Assembly: GCA_963845285.1 (NCBI GenBank) | Contig: CAWJRO010000018.1 | Location: 124,001 to 188,000 of the forward strand | From: Methanobacterium_C sp963845285 | GTDB lineage: Archaea > Methanobacteriota > Methanobacteria > Methanobacteriales > Methanobacteriaceae | Direction: 5' to 3' | DNA: 64,000 bases | Shown here: positions 26,813-36,167 of the stretch, piece after piece | How the letters are laid out: every line of letters starts with the position of its first letter | Numbering within the stretch: position 1 is the first letter of the stretch | Position numbers and translations under genes: made by a program | Notes under the pieces: model-generated | What the model saw: the letters and a program-made list of their open reading frames with translations, nothing else | Databases searched by the model: none | What the model was told of the DNA's origin: nothing

Positions 26813-27568
26813 ATGATACCTAAAGATCACCCCCGATATGAATCACTGGTACTTAGAGCCAGAATCGTGGAGGCCTCAAAGGCAGGCATCCTTGCAGACT
26901 CTGCAATGATAGCCCACGGCAGAGGTGAAGCATTTGACTATCTCATCGGTGAAAAAACAACAAAAACAGCTAAAGAAGCGATAAAAACAGCTGCTGTAGC
27001 ACTGATCCTTGCAGAACATCCTGTAATATCTGTGAACGGCAATACAACTGCCCTTGCTTCAGATGAGATTATAAAACTTTCTGATACTCTCAAAGCACCA
27101 ATAGAAATTAACCTTTTTTACAGGACACCCCAAAGAGTGGAAAAAATAGAGAAGATTCTGAAAGAAAAAGGTGCAAGAAAAGTTCTGGGAACAGAACATG
27201 AAAAAAAAGCTTTGATAAAATGTCTTAAAGGTCCAAGGGCAAATGCAAGCTTTGAAGGAGTTTATAAAGCAGATGTAGTTTTGGTTCCACTTGAAGATGG
27301 TGACCGAGCTGAAGCACTGGTTGCAAACGGGAAAACAGTCATAACAATTGACCTTAACCCTTTATCAAGGACAGCTAAAACCTCATCCATAACCATAGTT
27401 GACAATGTGGTGCGTGCAATCCCATTAATTACAAAGGAAATAAAGAAACTAACAAAATATGATAAAAATGAGCTTAAAGAGATATTAAGCAAATTTGACA
27501 ATTCATCAAATCTTGAAGAATCATTGGAGATAGTTTCAAAAGCTTATGCAGGTGATGTGAAATCATGA
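26813..27568 (+). CDS. 4-phosphopantoate--beta-alanine ligase
   Basis: The archaeal replacement for bacterial pantothenate synthetase, making 4'-phosphopantothenate for coenzyme A. The 251-residue protein starts with the family signature IPKDHPRYESLVLRARIVE and has HGRGEAFDYLIGEKT and DLNPLSRTAKTSSITIVDN near the end. A TATA box 25-35 bases upstream predicts almost no leader. It overlaps the start of the next gene by four bases (ATGA), so the two are translationally coupled. Confidence 0.9.
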   Translation: MIPKDHPRYESLVLRARIVEASKAGILADSAMIAHGRGEAFDYLIGEKTTKTAKEAIKTAAVALILAEHPVISVNGNTTALASDEIIKLSDTLKAPIEINLFYRTPQRVEKIEKILKEKGARKVLGTEHEKKALIKCLKGPRANASFEGVYKADVVLVPLEDGDRAEALVANGKTVITIDLNPLSRTAKTSSITIVDNVVRAIPLITKEIKKLTKYDKNELKEILSKFDNSSNLEESLEIVSKAYAGDVKS

Positions 27569-28149
27569 AGGTAATAGGGGTTACAGGACTTCCAGGTTCA
27601 GGAAAAAGTGTTGTTTCAAGGGTTGCAAAGAACTTTAAAATTCCTGTTGTAAGGATGGGGGATGTGATACGAAATGAAGCTAAAAAAAGAAATTTAACAT
27701 CAGGAGAAGTTGCTGTTAAACTCCGAGAAGAATACGGTGAATTTGTGGTTGCAGAACGTTGTGTTTCCATTGTTAAGAGGATGAATAAGAACAGTAAAAA
27801 CAATAGAAACAGAAGTTCCAATTCAAACCCCCGAATTTACATGATAGAAGGTATACGAAGTCCATATGAAATTGAAATTTTTAAAAAAAACTTTAGGAAT
27901 TTTAAAGTTATAGCTGTTCATTCAACTCCAAAAACAAGATTCAAAAGAGTTCAAAAGAGAAATCGTGCAGATGATTCTGCTAAAGTATCTGAATTTCAAA
28001 GAAGAGATAAAAGAGAACTTAAATTTGGAATTGGGGATGTAATAGCTACTTCAGATTATATGGTTGTGAATGAGGGTCCTGTAAAAAAATTTAAAAGCGT
28101 TGTGAGGAGTATACTGAAAAATGAAATGCAAGATGACAGCAAGAGCTGA
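27565..28149 (+). CDS. UPF0200 P-loop kinase-like protein
   Basis: A small P-loop NTPase, 194 residues, with Walker A GLPGSGKSV and a LID-like basic segment RFKRVQKRNRADD. It is related to dephospho-CoA kinase and adenylate kinase. Its coupling to the phosphopantothenate-pathway ligase upstream and UPF0201 downstream is an arrangement I recall from other methanogens; in some archaea the two UPF domains are fused. An Asn/Arg/Ser-rich low-complexity insertion lies at about residues 72-88. The substrate is unknown to me. Confidence 0.8.
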   Translation: MKVIGVTGLPGSGKSVVSRVAKNFKIPVVRMGDVIRNEAKKRNLTSGEVAVKLREEYGEFVVAERCVSIVKRMNKNSKNNRNRSSNSNPRIYMIEGIRSPYEIEIFKKNFRNFKVIAVHSTPKTRFKRVQKRNRADDSAKVSEFQRRDKRELKFGIGDVIATSDYMVVNEGPVKKFKSVVRSILKNEMQDDSKS

Positions 28150-28495
28150 TGTTAATCCAACAGAAGACCTTGAAAAGGTTATAAAATCTATTTCAAATAT
28201 GTTTGACTATGATGATATTGAAATAGGAGATGGCTACGTTACAGTGTCTGGGGAAAAGGAATCCATGGAAAGGTTTAAAGAATCCATTAAAAACAGACAG
28301 ATACGTGATACAACAGAAAAAATCTTATTTAAAGGTATAAATGCTGATGAAATCCTTTTTTCTTTGAACAAACAGGCCGCATTGGTGGATGTACCCAACT
28401 TTGTTGATGGAGAATTATCCTCCCTGGGTGAAATAAAGGTTAAAATAGATACTGATGATGTTGAAGGATTTATAAAATGGATTACTGAGAAATAA
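28121..28495 (+). CDS. UPF0201 family protein
   Basis: A 124-residue alpha/beta protein of the archaeal UPF0201 family (structural relatives are ribosomal-protein-L5-like). VNPTEDLEKVIKSISNMFD at the start and DTDDVEGFIKWITEK at the end are characteristic. It overlaps UPF0200 by up to 29 bases; an internal ATG at 28133 would reduce the overlap. The function is unknown. Coupling with UPF0200 implies a joint role. Confidence 0.82.
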   Translation: MKCKMTARADVNPTEDLEKVIKSISNMFDYDDIEIGDGYVTVSGEKESMERFKESIKNRQIRDTTEKILFKGINADEILFSLNKQAALVDVPNFVDGELSSLGEIKVKIDTDDVEGFIKWITEK

Positions 28496-28639
28496 TGATT
28501 TTGGGAGAGATTTGAAATAATTAATTTAATAATTAATCCATTACTATCTCTTTCATTGATAAAAAAAATTAAAAATTCAAATTAAATTTTAGATATTCAA
28601 CTGCATTTAATTGAATTTAAAATTAATTATCCTATTTAT

Positions 28640-28711
28640 CGGCCAGAGTTTATTTATCTGCCAGGGCTTATTTATCCACTAAAACTTATTTATCCACTAA
28701 GACTGCTTTGT
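28640..28711 (-). repeat. 18-bp tandem repeat over the dph6 stop
   Basis: Units of 18 bp at 28640-28657, 28658-28675 and 28676-28693, with a diverged fourth at 28694-28711, share the core TTATTTAT. Read on the minus strand in the dph6 frame each unit encodes Leu-Val/Ala-Asp-Lys followed by a stop, so the gene's last codons and its stop are repeated downstream. Confidence 0.75.
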
Positions 28712-29366
28712 TTATTAAATAATACCCATTATCCCTGTCCCAAACATTCTCAGCTTCAAGGATTTTTATACGTTTTTTGAAAAGTGGACAGTCCAAAACC
28801 ATGGTTTCAGCTTCACCACCTTCAAAGGCCATGTGCATTCCATATTTTTTGTTGAGCTTAATAATTTCATCTAAAAGGTCCATATCAATCTTTTTACCCA
28901 GCCATGACTCATCTAAACCTTCTGCTGAAACACTGGTTATTATAACCTCAAATCCCAGGTTTATTATTTCTTCCATGTACTCCTGTGGATTGCGGTGCCA
29001 TAAAGGTGCATGAGATTCAAGTCCTAATTCTTTGCATATATTATCTATCCTAGATTTTTGGTAACTTGATGCTAGGGCGCCTGCAAATATTCCTTCAATC
29101 CCTTTTTCTTTTAATTCATTTAAAACTCTTTTTAAATCGTCAAGTTCCTTTTCTTTCTTGCCAGGGGTTTTTGCTGTTAAAAGTGAAATTCCCATAGACT
29201 CTGATGAAAGCTCTGTGAGATTGATATTTGGAACGTGGAACATGTAGGAGTTAGGGTTCTCGGAGAACATTGATACAAGATATTCAACATCCCAACCCTC
29301 TTCAATGGCTTTGTACGCTGCCATTGTACTGTCTTTGCCTCCTGAAAAAAGTACGGCTGCTTTCAT
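28686..29366 (-). CDS. dph6: Diphthine--ammonia ligase (Dph6-like ATP-PPase)
   Basis: An N-type ATP pyrophosphatase that amidates diphthine on elongation factor 2. The PP-loop SGGKDSTMAA starts the protein and GIFAGALASSYQKSRID plus AFEGGEAETMVLDCPLF are family signatures. The 226 aa length is typical for archaea. The gene stands alone on the minus strand, convergent with UPF0201, and its 3' end is part of an 18-bp tandem repeat carrying repeated stop codons. Confidence 0.85.
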   Translation of the reverse strand: MKAAVLFSGGKDSTMAAYKAIEEGWDVEYLVSMFSENPNSYMFHVPNINLTELSSESMGISLLTAKTPGKKEKELDDLKRVLNELKEKGIEGIFAGALASSYQKSRIDNICKELGLESHAPLWHRNPQEYMEEIINLGFEVIITSVSAEGLDESWLGKKIDMDLLDEIIKLNKKYGMHMAFEGGEAETMVLDCPLFKKRIKILEAENVWDRDNGYYLINKAVLVDK

Positions 29367-29463
29367 TTTGGATACTCCTCGAGTTAATCATTAATTCTAT
29401 AATACTATTCTATTTGCTTATTACTTCTATAATAATTCAATATTTACCTATTAATTTTTATAT

Positions 29464-30261
29464 TTAATCCTTTTTTATCCTTTTTTTGGTTCGTCTCAAT
29501 GCTTCTGCAATGCTGTCAATAAAAACCCCTGCAATACCTGTTATCATTCCTAAAAATCCGCATACAATAATTATATTGGATTTATTTGGCAGTACAGATT
29601 TTACGGATTGGACACTATTTTCTACGGACCCATTTACACCTGTTATTACAATATCCTGTGTTGGAAGCTGATTTTCAACTGAACTGACATCAGATGCACC
29701 AACACTCACAGAAATATGCACAATACTATATTTCACATTTAAACCACTAACCAACATCATCCAATTTCCTATCTCATTTATTACTTCCTGGGGATTGGCT
29801 CCATCCTTAACCTGAATTATCATTGTGTTGTTTGAAGGTATTGCTAATGATGTTACATTCATGTTCATGGCTGGTATACGCGATTCAAATGTTTTTTGCC
29901 AGCTATCTGAAATTGGATCAGTTTTAATGGTTATTCCGCTGCTTTGAACGTTCCTTACACCCTTTATTTTTTTGGTATTTTCAATGAAACTTGTAATATT
30001 GGTGCTGGTTGAAATATCAATTCCTATAACTTCTGAACTGTTGCTTGTGAGCTCGTAAATAGATCTGGTCATATCTGGAATATCATCAAACACTGGTGCT
30101 ATAAAAAAAGCACCTCCAATTAGACCCACTGTGAATCCAAGAAATATGACAAATAATAGGTTTTTTTTACCAATTAATGGCGTTAAAAGTGCTGTTGAAA
30201 ATATGAAAGCTAATAATAATAAAAACAGTACTATCATTATTGCAACTGTAATTGTTCCCAT
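29464..30261 (-). CDS. Membrane protein of the pilin cluster (unknown)
   Basis: A 265-residue protein with two N-terminal membrane helices (about 5-27 and 32-55), an extracytoplasmic region of about 170 residues rich in Ser/Thr/Asn and with many N-x-S/T sites, then a C-terminal helix (IIIVCGFLGMITGIAGVFI) and a basic cytoplasmic tail RRTKKRIKKD. It is the last gene of the minus-strand pilin-like cluster. I do not recognise a family. The alpha/beta pattern in the loop (VIGIDISTSTNITSFIENTKKIKGV) resembles a small ferredoxin-like repeat. Confidence 0.65.
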   Translation of the reverse strand: MGTITVAIMIVLFLLLLAFIFSTALLTPLIGKKNLLFVIFLGFTVGLIGGAFFIAPVFDDIPDMTRSIYELTSNSSEVIGIDISTSTNITSFIENTKKIKGVRNVQSSGITIKTDPISDSWQKTFESRIPAMNMNVTSLAIPSNNTMIIQVKDGANPQEVINEIGNWMMLVSGLNVKYSIVHISVSVGASDVSSVENQLPTQDIVITGVNGSVENSVQSVKSVLPNKSNIIIVCGFLGMITGIAGVFIDSIAEALRRTKKRIKKD

Positions 30262-30336
30262 GGTATCATCTCTGTGTGCGTTTTAGGAATTTATATATTT
30301 TAAATTTATTCCTAAAACGATATTAAGTTACTGTTT

Positions 30337-30789
30337 TTATGTTTCCTGTACTATTTTTCCATTGTTTACATCAATATATAGAGTTTTTGATACGGCGTTA
30401 TTTTTTGAAAGGGGAACTATCCAGACTGAAGTTACAACACCATTCACAGTTACTGAACCTTGTGATGGTTGTTGAGCTGTGTAACCTTGTCGAGCTTGTG
30501 TTGCTATATTTTTAGCTTGATCTGCTGTTATCTGATTTGTTCCATTGCTGGTTGTTGTGTTGTTTGAAACAGTTGTGTTGTTGGATCCAGATTGTGTGAA
30601 TGGCATTGGCACTGCAGCAGATTGCTGCTGGTTTGGGGTGGTATTAATAGTGCTGTTGTCAGTTGGCGTTCCAATAATTGGATGATACGCATATAATATA
30701 ACTATTATAATTACAACTGCAAGTCCTATTAACCCTTTTTGTTCACGAGTCAAACTGTTCCATTTGTCTTTTAAGTCCATGTTGAACAC
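30337..30789 (-). CDS. Single-pass membrane protein with PepSY-like end
   Basis: A 150-residue protein: a short cytoplasmic start (LKDKWNSLTREQKGLIG), one membrane helix (about 20-38), a Asn/Thr/Gln-rich glycosylatable linker (about 42-90) and a C-terminal domain (ITADQAKNIATQARQGY...TLYIDVNNGKIVQE) that looks like a PepSY repeat. PepSY domains are often inhibitors or chaperones of proteases. Within the pilin-like cluster it may assist pilin export or turnover. Function is inferred weakly. Confidence 0.6.
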   Translation of the reverse strand: MFNMDLKDKWNSLTREQKGLIGLAVVIIIVILYAYHPIIGTPTDNSTINTTPNQQQSAAVPMPFTQSGSNNTTVSNNTTTSNGTNQITADQAKNIATQARQGYTAQQPSQGSVTVNGVVTSVWIVPLSKNNAVSKTLYIDVNNGKIVQET

Positions 30790-30816
30790 TATGATGTTGA
30801 AATTTTTAATATTTTG

Positions 30817-31236
30817 CTATGGTGATGTTGAATTTAAATTTGAAAATTCTATAGTACCATTGTTATTTGTTACATTATATTTAGAGCCATTATTTAGAGT
30901 AACGTCTTTGATGTTTGTTGGTATTAAATTAACAATTATGCTCTGGCCATTACAAATGACTGTTACACTATGTGTACTACCAGTTACAGTTGCAGTAACT
31001 GTAGCTGGAATGGATAAATTAATTGTATAACCTGGCCCATTGGTGTACACTGTGTTCACTACTTCGGCTATGTTTTCACCAGTCATCCTGGCCTGTCCCA
31101 GGTTTCCAGTCTGGTTTTGATGTGTTTCATTTGTTATGAAATTTACAAGTCCAGCCATGATTACTATAACTATCAATGTTACAAATATGAGTTCTGCACT
31201 TGCCTGTCCTTCTTCATCTAACATTTTTTTCACCAA
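30817..31236 (-). CDS. Class III signal peptide pilin
   Basis: A 139-residue pilin. The leader MVKKMLDEEG precedes QASAELIFVTL, a Q-x-S-x-E processing site, then a hydrophobic helix (about 13-34). The remaining part has the segment NGPGYTINLSIPATV that parallels NGPGAKRTVSVYIPEDV of the pilin at 25009, so the two are paralogues. Many N-x-S/T sequons are present. Processing would need the EppA-like peptidase encoded at 23775. Confidence 0.8.
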   Translation of the reverse strand: MVKKMLDEEGQASAELIFVTLIVIVIMAGLVNFITNETHQNQTGNLGQARMTGENIAEVVNTVYTNGPGYTINLSIPATVTATVTGSTHSVTVICNGQSIIVNLIPTNIKDVTLNNGSKYNVTNNNGTIEFSNLNSTSP

Positions 31237-31249
31237 ATTAATATCACAA

Positions 31250-32344
31250 TCATGGGTAAGAACCTACAATACCAAATGTAGTCATTGAAGAGTTAGATAA
31301 GTAAAATATTGTACCCTCTGGATCTTGGAGTTGTAAACCACCCACTGTTATTGGATAACCTGGAGTGGGAGTACTATTATAATATTCACTATCTAAACAT
31401 GAAATATGGCTTCCTGAATGTTCAGTTGACAGAGGATCGCCTAATATAAATGTGCTTATTCTTACTTTTGTATTGTTACTGTCGGAGCCTTGATGACCTT
31501 CTAATCTTTCAAAAAATGATAAACCATTTGGGTTTGGGAAATAATAAGGACGTGAAATGTTACTGGGGTTATTTGTGCCGTTTAAGCATTCCCATAAATT
31601 ATGTAATTTGGCTTGGCTTGAAGTGTTTGTTAAATTTTTATCTTCGGGTTTATCTGCAAAATGATATTCTATAGCTCCTAAATTTGAATAAGAATAATAA
31701 GGATAAGGATATATTACGTTACTTTCTCTCCTGTATTTGGAGTTGATCCAGATGTAAGGGTCTTCAATTCCATTTAAAGAAACAGTGGCACGTATTTCTG
31801 GAGTTTTGACATTAAAAATTTGGCCTGATTGATTAATTTGCATAGGAATGCCACCCCTTACAACAACATCAAAGGAGAATGGATCAGTTGGTACTATCTG
31901 AACATCATTAGTTGTAAATAACTGTGTTGTATCATTATCAGTATAATTATTAACCTCTTTTCCATTTATGGAAATGTTTCTCCCTGTTTGAGTTTCCAAT
32001 TTCTGAGCTGTTTCTATAACATGGCTATTTAACATACTTATTATATTCCCTTTCACGTACCCTTTACTGTCATTTAAAAATGAAGACTGCGGATCTGATA
32101 ATGAAGCACGATCAATAATAGTTCTAGTTGCATTATAAGCAGAATTCCTACCTGCATCACCTGCACCTTGTTGAATTGCGGAGTATATACTGGTTGTAGT
32201 GTCATATGTGACATCGCCCCCAACAACTATCAATGATAATTGATTAACATCGCCTATTATGCCACCATAATCCGCTGCAATTATTATTACAGGTATTATA
32301 AGTAAAAGTGTCAATGGAGTGAAAGCATACCCTTTATCATCCAT
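31250..32344 (-). CDS. Large pilin-like surface protein
   Basis: A 364-residue protein starting MDDKGYAFTPLTLLLIIPVI, a short charged leader followed by one hydrophobic helix (to about residue 30), then an extracellular domain rich in Asn, Ser, Tyr and glycosylation sites. The N-terminus parallels the 722-residue neighbour (MDDKGFIFTADATLALIVV), suggesting a shared export or processing signal. It lacks the exact Q-x-S-x-E motif. Likely a minor pilin or adhesin subunit. Confidence 0.65.
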   Translation of the reverse strand: MDDKGYAFTPLTLLLIIPVIIIAADYGGIIGDVNQLSLIVVGGDVTYDTTTSIYSAIQQGAGDAGRNSAYNATRTIIDRASLSDPQSSFLNDSKGYVKGNIISMLNSHVIETAQKLETQTGRNISINGKEVNNYTDNDTTQLFTTNDVQIVPTDPFSFDVVVRGGIPMQINQSGQIFNVKTPEIRATVSLNGIEDPYIWINSKYRRESNVIYPYPYYSYSNLGAIEYHFADKPEDKNLTNTSSQAKLHNLWECLNGTNNPSNISRPYYFPNPNGLSFFERLEGHQGSDSNNTKVRISTFILGDPLSTEHSGSHISCLDSEYYNSTPTPGYPITVGGLQLQDPEGTIFYLSNSSMTTFGIVGSYP

Positions 32345-32356
32345 AATAACTACTTC

Positions 32357-34525
32357 CTATTGTTTCCATAATTCCAACCTCACAGGAATTGAATTAGGCA
32401 TGTTTCCTGTGTATAAAGCTTCACTTCCTAACCCTGGATCATCAGGGGGAACATGTATCTCTGCAATTAAATTGTTAAGTGCATTATTTTTGGCAGTAGT
32501 TGCATCATTTGCGTATGCAACGTTCCAGATGTTCTGTAATGTTTGAGGGTAAAGTACTGCTACCCTTGTTCCTGAAAATATTTCAGCATTGGAACTTGTT
32601 GAACCTTCATCACCGGATTGCCAGCTAGGTGAAGATGTTACAGTTACTTCTATATTTTGATCTGTTACATTTTTAAGGTAATAATTGTCCTTTGTTGAAG
32701 TGGCTGTTGTAATCACATGGTAACCTTTGTCCGCATCTATAGCTGCTAGATCCAAATAGAACTGAACAGGACCATTATAAAGAACTTGTCCTGATGGATA
32801 GTAATCAACTTTTACGTTTTGTGTGTTAGTTCCAACCCCTAAAAACATTATAACTTTCTTTGCGTCATCTCTAACTGAAAATGGTTCGTGATCACTATAT
32901 ACATTCTGGTTATCATTAGTTTGGTAATTTGGGAAGCCGTATTCTGGATAGGTATCCCATTTATTTTGTAATCTAGTATAACTAACTTGTACATATGAAT
33001 CAAGAATACCTACTAAATCATAATCAACTCCTGATGAGCTTGGAACTTGATCGAAAACTGTAACCCTTACTATGTTGTCTTGTCCCTTTGCTAAATACGG
33101 TTTTATATATATTATTCCAGGCGTGTTACCGTAACCACCTGTTGTTGAATGAGTAATTCCAAGTGAGCTGAAGGCTGTTTGCCATGTGGTTCCATTGTAA
33201 ACTTCTACTATTGCATCGTCTACACCGCCGTAACTGTTTAAAACCACATAGCCATCAAGAATTCCTGAAGCATCAGCAGGGATTGAAATGGTTTTTTTAA
33301 CAGTAATTGCCGATGCATGACTTATGCCTGATCCAGCTGGAAAACCTCCAACTATATCATAAGGACGTCCATCATCTTGACCGTTAAAATTATGATTGGT
33401 CATAATATTATTCAAAGTTGTTGTATCGTTCCATGTTAACGTCTTTCTAGGATATCCCGCAGCTGCAGTAAGTGGCTGAACAGTTCCATTACTTAAATAA
33501 TACTGTACTCCATAATTATTATTCACGTCTTTATTTGGGTTTGCTAGTCCAGCTACATTATCAAAGTATGTTTTAGTAGTTATAGTTCCGTTTGGCACTG
33601 GTAATGTGGTTGTGTAATTTCCTATTAATGAAAACCAAGGCATATCATATCTATCAGAGTACCTATAATTCATATTAAGAAAATTAACATAAAAACTGTT
33701 TAAACCTTTTAGAAGTTCAGTTGCACTAACATTTCCTTGGTAATTATAAAACATTGTATTATAACCTCCACTTGACCTTGAAGTCAAAAATGTAAATGGA
33801 GCTGAATTTGTGTGTGCGTTACCATTTATGGTTACAGTTGCATTATAAGAAGGACCAGAATAACGGTTAACTGAACCCACTAAAAAAGTACCACCATTTA
33901 TAATGGTAGCGTTATCATCTGGTACAGCAAAATTTATAGGGGATGAACTAGTTCCCCAATAAGGGTTGTTATATAAACCACCAGAATACCCATAAGACCA
34001 CGGATAAAAATTGGTTAAATAATTGTGGAAGTTCCAGAGTGTTGTTGTAACATTGGTTGGTTGATCTATGAAACTAACATTTTCCTGTTTGTACCAAGCT
34101 CTTCCTATCCAGCCTGCTTGTGGTCCTGATACTACTTTAACGCTTGTTGCAACATCTTTGGAAACAGAATATGGATTAACCCCATTATTATTGCTAACAG
34201 TTACAATATTATCGCCTTCACCACCTATGGTCATTTTATATCCAGTACCTACTGGTATAATAGTGTTTAATTCACTGGTTAAAATACCTTGAGCAGTTTG
34301 ATTGGAAGTACTATTGTTAAATGAGGCCTGTACTACAGCATTATTAATTGAGCCATCCTGATCCATAGTATTAATAGCACTCTCTGCCAAGGCTTCTAAA
34401 TGTTGATGATCCTCTCCTTGATATACTGGAAGCCCGGCGTAAACTGCAATGGATGCTGTAATTACTATTACAACAATTAAAGCCAGTGTAGCGTCTGCAG
34501 TGAATATAAAACCTTTATCATCCAT
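32357..34525 (-). CDS. Very large pilin-like adhesin, 722 aa
   Basis: A type IV pilin-like N-terminus (MDDKGFIFTADATLALIVVI, one hydrophobic helix to about residue 30) carries a roughly 690-residue Asn/Thr/Tyr/Gly-rich extracellular region. This is far above the usual pilin size. The middle (about 400-520) reads as a jelly-roll-like beta domain (SGILDGYVVLNSYGGVDDAIVEVYNGTTW). The protein is probably a pilus-tip or surface adhesin. It starts 8 bases downstream of the preceding gene, so it is co-transcribed. Confidence 0.65.
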   Translation of the reverse strand: MDDKGFIFTADATLALIVVIVITASIAVYAGLPVYQGEDHQHLEALAESAINTMDQDGSINNAVVQASFNNSTSNQTAQGILTSELNTIIPVGTGYKMTIGGEGDNIVTVSNNNGVNPYSVSKDVATSVKVVSGPQAGWIGRAWYKQENVSFIDQPTNVTTTLWNFHNYLTNFYPWSYGYSGGLYNNPYWGTSSSPINFAVPDDNATIINGGTFLVGSVNRYSGPSYNATVTINGNAHTNSAPFTFLTSRSSGGYNTMFYNYQGNVSATELLKGLNSFYVNFLNMNYRYSDRYDMPWFSLIGNYTTTLPVPNGTITTKTYFDNVAGLANPNKDVNNNYGVQYYLSNGTVQPLTAAAGYPRKTLTWNDTTTLNNIMTNHNFNGQDDGRPYDIVGGFPAGSGISHASAITVKKTISIPADASGILDGYVVLNSYGGVDDAIVEVYNGTTWQTAFSSLGITHSTTGGYGNTPGIIYIKPYLAKGQDNIVRVTVFDQVPSSSGVDYDLVGILDSYVQVSYTRLQNKWDTYPEYGFPNYQTNDNQNVYSDHEPFSVRDDAKKVIMFLGVGTNTQNVKVDYYPSGQVLYNGPVQFYLDLAAIDADKGYHVITTATSTKDNYYLKNVTDQNIEVTVTSSPSWQSGDEGSTSSNAEIFSGTRVAVLYPQTLQNIWNVAYANDATTAKNNALNNLIAEIHVPPDDPGLGSEALYTGNMPNSIPVRLELWKQ

Positions 34526-34532
34526 TTTTTAA

Positions 34533-35474
34533 TCACCTTGTCCATAAATACAGGAAGAATCTGCATTGCTGTGGATTTACATTACTATAACTGATATCAT
34601 TTGCTTGAGTTCCAATAGGGGCCTGTATAATGAAAAAATTCATTTCTCCTAAAGGTGTTGTTGTAGGCGTTAAAGTAATAGCGTTATATGTACGTGAACT
34701 ATTCAAAAAGGTTGGATCTATTTTATAAGAATTATTTGTATAAAGAGTTGTACTATTATTTGTCCCTACAATACTATTGTCATTGACCTTTACAGTTGCT
34801 GAGCTGAAAGTACTTGGTCCATTTTTATTTCCATTTGTAAAAACAATCCAATATTCATAGTTATCTATCTGATATTGTGTGGTTGTGAACGCAGGATTAA
34901 AATCTGTGTAATCTCTAGTAGCACCAACATCTCGTATTGTGTAATCTGTCTTAACCATAATTTTATATTTTGAATAAAGAACAATTCTTTCTACTTTTAC
35001 AACATCACGTATGCTGCTATTAGTTACAAAATTATTTCCAGTTGTATTTAATGTTGAATTGGTCTTTGTATTTGTAATAGTGATGTTGAACTCGTATTGG
35101 TTTCCAATGAGGTTTTGTAAATAAGATGGGTGTGTTGTTAGAGCATTTAACTTCGCGGGGTCAATACTGTTCTTAATAGACATATTTTTCTCAGAATCAT
35201 ACTGTGCGAGCCCAACAACCATGTTGGAACTTCCATATTGTTCCCAATTTGAAGGAGTTCCTGATGTTTCAAGAAGAGCATTAGCAGTGTCAACTGCAAC
35301 ACGATCCATAGAACTTCTGAAAACTGTGTCCTGAACATTATAAAGCATGTTGTCCATATCAGCACCGACCATACCCAAAATTATAGTAAGTGGGATAAGA
35401 GCTAGTAGTAGATCAAGTGACAATGCATAGCCCCTTGAGTCGCGTCTTATGATTCCCAAAATAATCGTCTCCAA
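34533..35474 (-). CDS. Pilin-like surface protein, first gene of the cluster
   Basis: A 313-residue protein. After a basic start (IIRRDSRG) comes YALSLDLLLALIPLTIILGM, a pilin-like hydrophobic helix, then an Asn/Thr-rich extracellular domain with many N-x-S/T sequons. It is the first of six minus-strand genes (35474 to 29464) spaced by 7-75 bases. No family name is certain. I group it with the neighbouring minor pilins or adhesins. Confidence 0.65.
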   Translation of the reverse strand: METIILGIIRRDSRGYALSLDLLLALIPLTIILGMVGADMDNMLYNVQDTVFRSSMDRVAVDTANALLETSGTPSNWEQYGSSNMVVGLAQYDSEKNMSIKNSIDPAKLNALTTHPSYLQNLIGNQYEFNITITNTKTNSTLNTTGNNFVTNSSIRDVVKVERIVLYSKYKIMVKTDYTIRDVGATRDYTDFNPAFTTTQYQIDNYEYWIVFTNGNKNGPSTFSSATVKVNDNSIVGTNNSTTLYTNNSYKIDPTFLNSSRTYNAITLTPTTTPLGEMNFFIIQAPIGTQANDISYSNVNPQQCRFFLYLWTR

Positions 35475-35698
35475 TTTAGATAGTCTATTTTTTCAGTTAA
35501 TATTTAATATGCCGGTGTAATCCTTATATATATTTGTAGTATAATACAAATTTTATAATTATTATTACAAACATTATAACAAAATATATAAGAATGTTCA
35601 TAAATGTATAGATTGAATTTTATAATTTCATTTTTAAGTTATAGATTATATAGGTTATAATAGTAAATAATATACTATAATACACAGAGAAAAGGTAA
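35475..35698. promoter_or_regulatory. Divergent promoter region of the pilin genes
   Basis: 224 bp between divergent pilin genes. It has TATA-like stretches in both directions (TTATATATAT near 35524-35533 and TATACTATAATACA near 35671-35684) and an inverted repeat TTTGTA (35533-35538) / TACAAA (35545-35550), a candidate operator. Confidence 0.5.
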
Positions 35699-36109
35699 TT
35701 GATAAAAATGGATCAACGGGCACAAATTTCAATGGAGTATGTACTAGTTTTGGCCATGGTGGTAATCATAGTATGCCTCTTTGCCTTTTATGCAGGTGAT
35801 CAATCCGAGTTGAATTCTGTATCCAGTGTCGTAAAGTTAGGGGCAGAGAATGCTACAACAAACATGGTTATAACAAACAGTGGTATGCAACCTGTTAGGG
35901 TCACTAGTATTAATGAAAGTGCAAATGGAACTAATGAAAATTTAACAGTAATGCTTTCAAGAAACTTAACGAGTGACGTACAGAAACAAGTTGTATTCAA
36001 CAGTATAATTCAATCTTTAATCAAAGGTGGTTATAGTAACATTACCAGTACTACAAACTCTGTTGCTTTAATTACAAACAGACATAACTACACGATTATG
36101 ATTGGATAA
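35699..36109 (+). CDS. Class III signal peptide pilin (divergent)
   Basis: A 136-residue pilin with the leader MIKMDQRA before QISMEYVLVLAMVVIIVCLF, matching the Q-x-S-x-E-Y processing motif. A beta-rich C-terminal half has several sequons (NATTN, NESANG, NLTS). It probably supplies a major or minor subunit of the same filament as the divergent cluster. The start at 35699 has no strong ribosome site; the ATG at 35708 (MDQRA) is an alternative. Confidence 0.78.
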   Translation: MIKMDQRAQISMEYVLVLAMVVIIVCLFAFYAGDQSELNSVSSVVKLGAENATTNMVITNSGMQPVRVTSINESANGTNENLTVMLSRNLTSDVQKQVVFNSIIQSLIKGGYSNITSTTNSVALITNRHNYTIMIG

Positions 36110-36167
36110 CCCCGAATCTTTAAAAATTCAAATTTTTATATACGACAATAATACCAGGCGATTTAAA

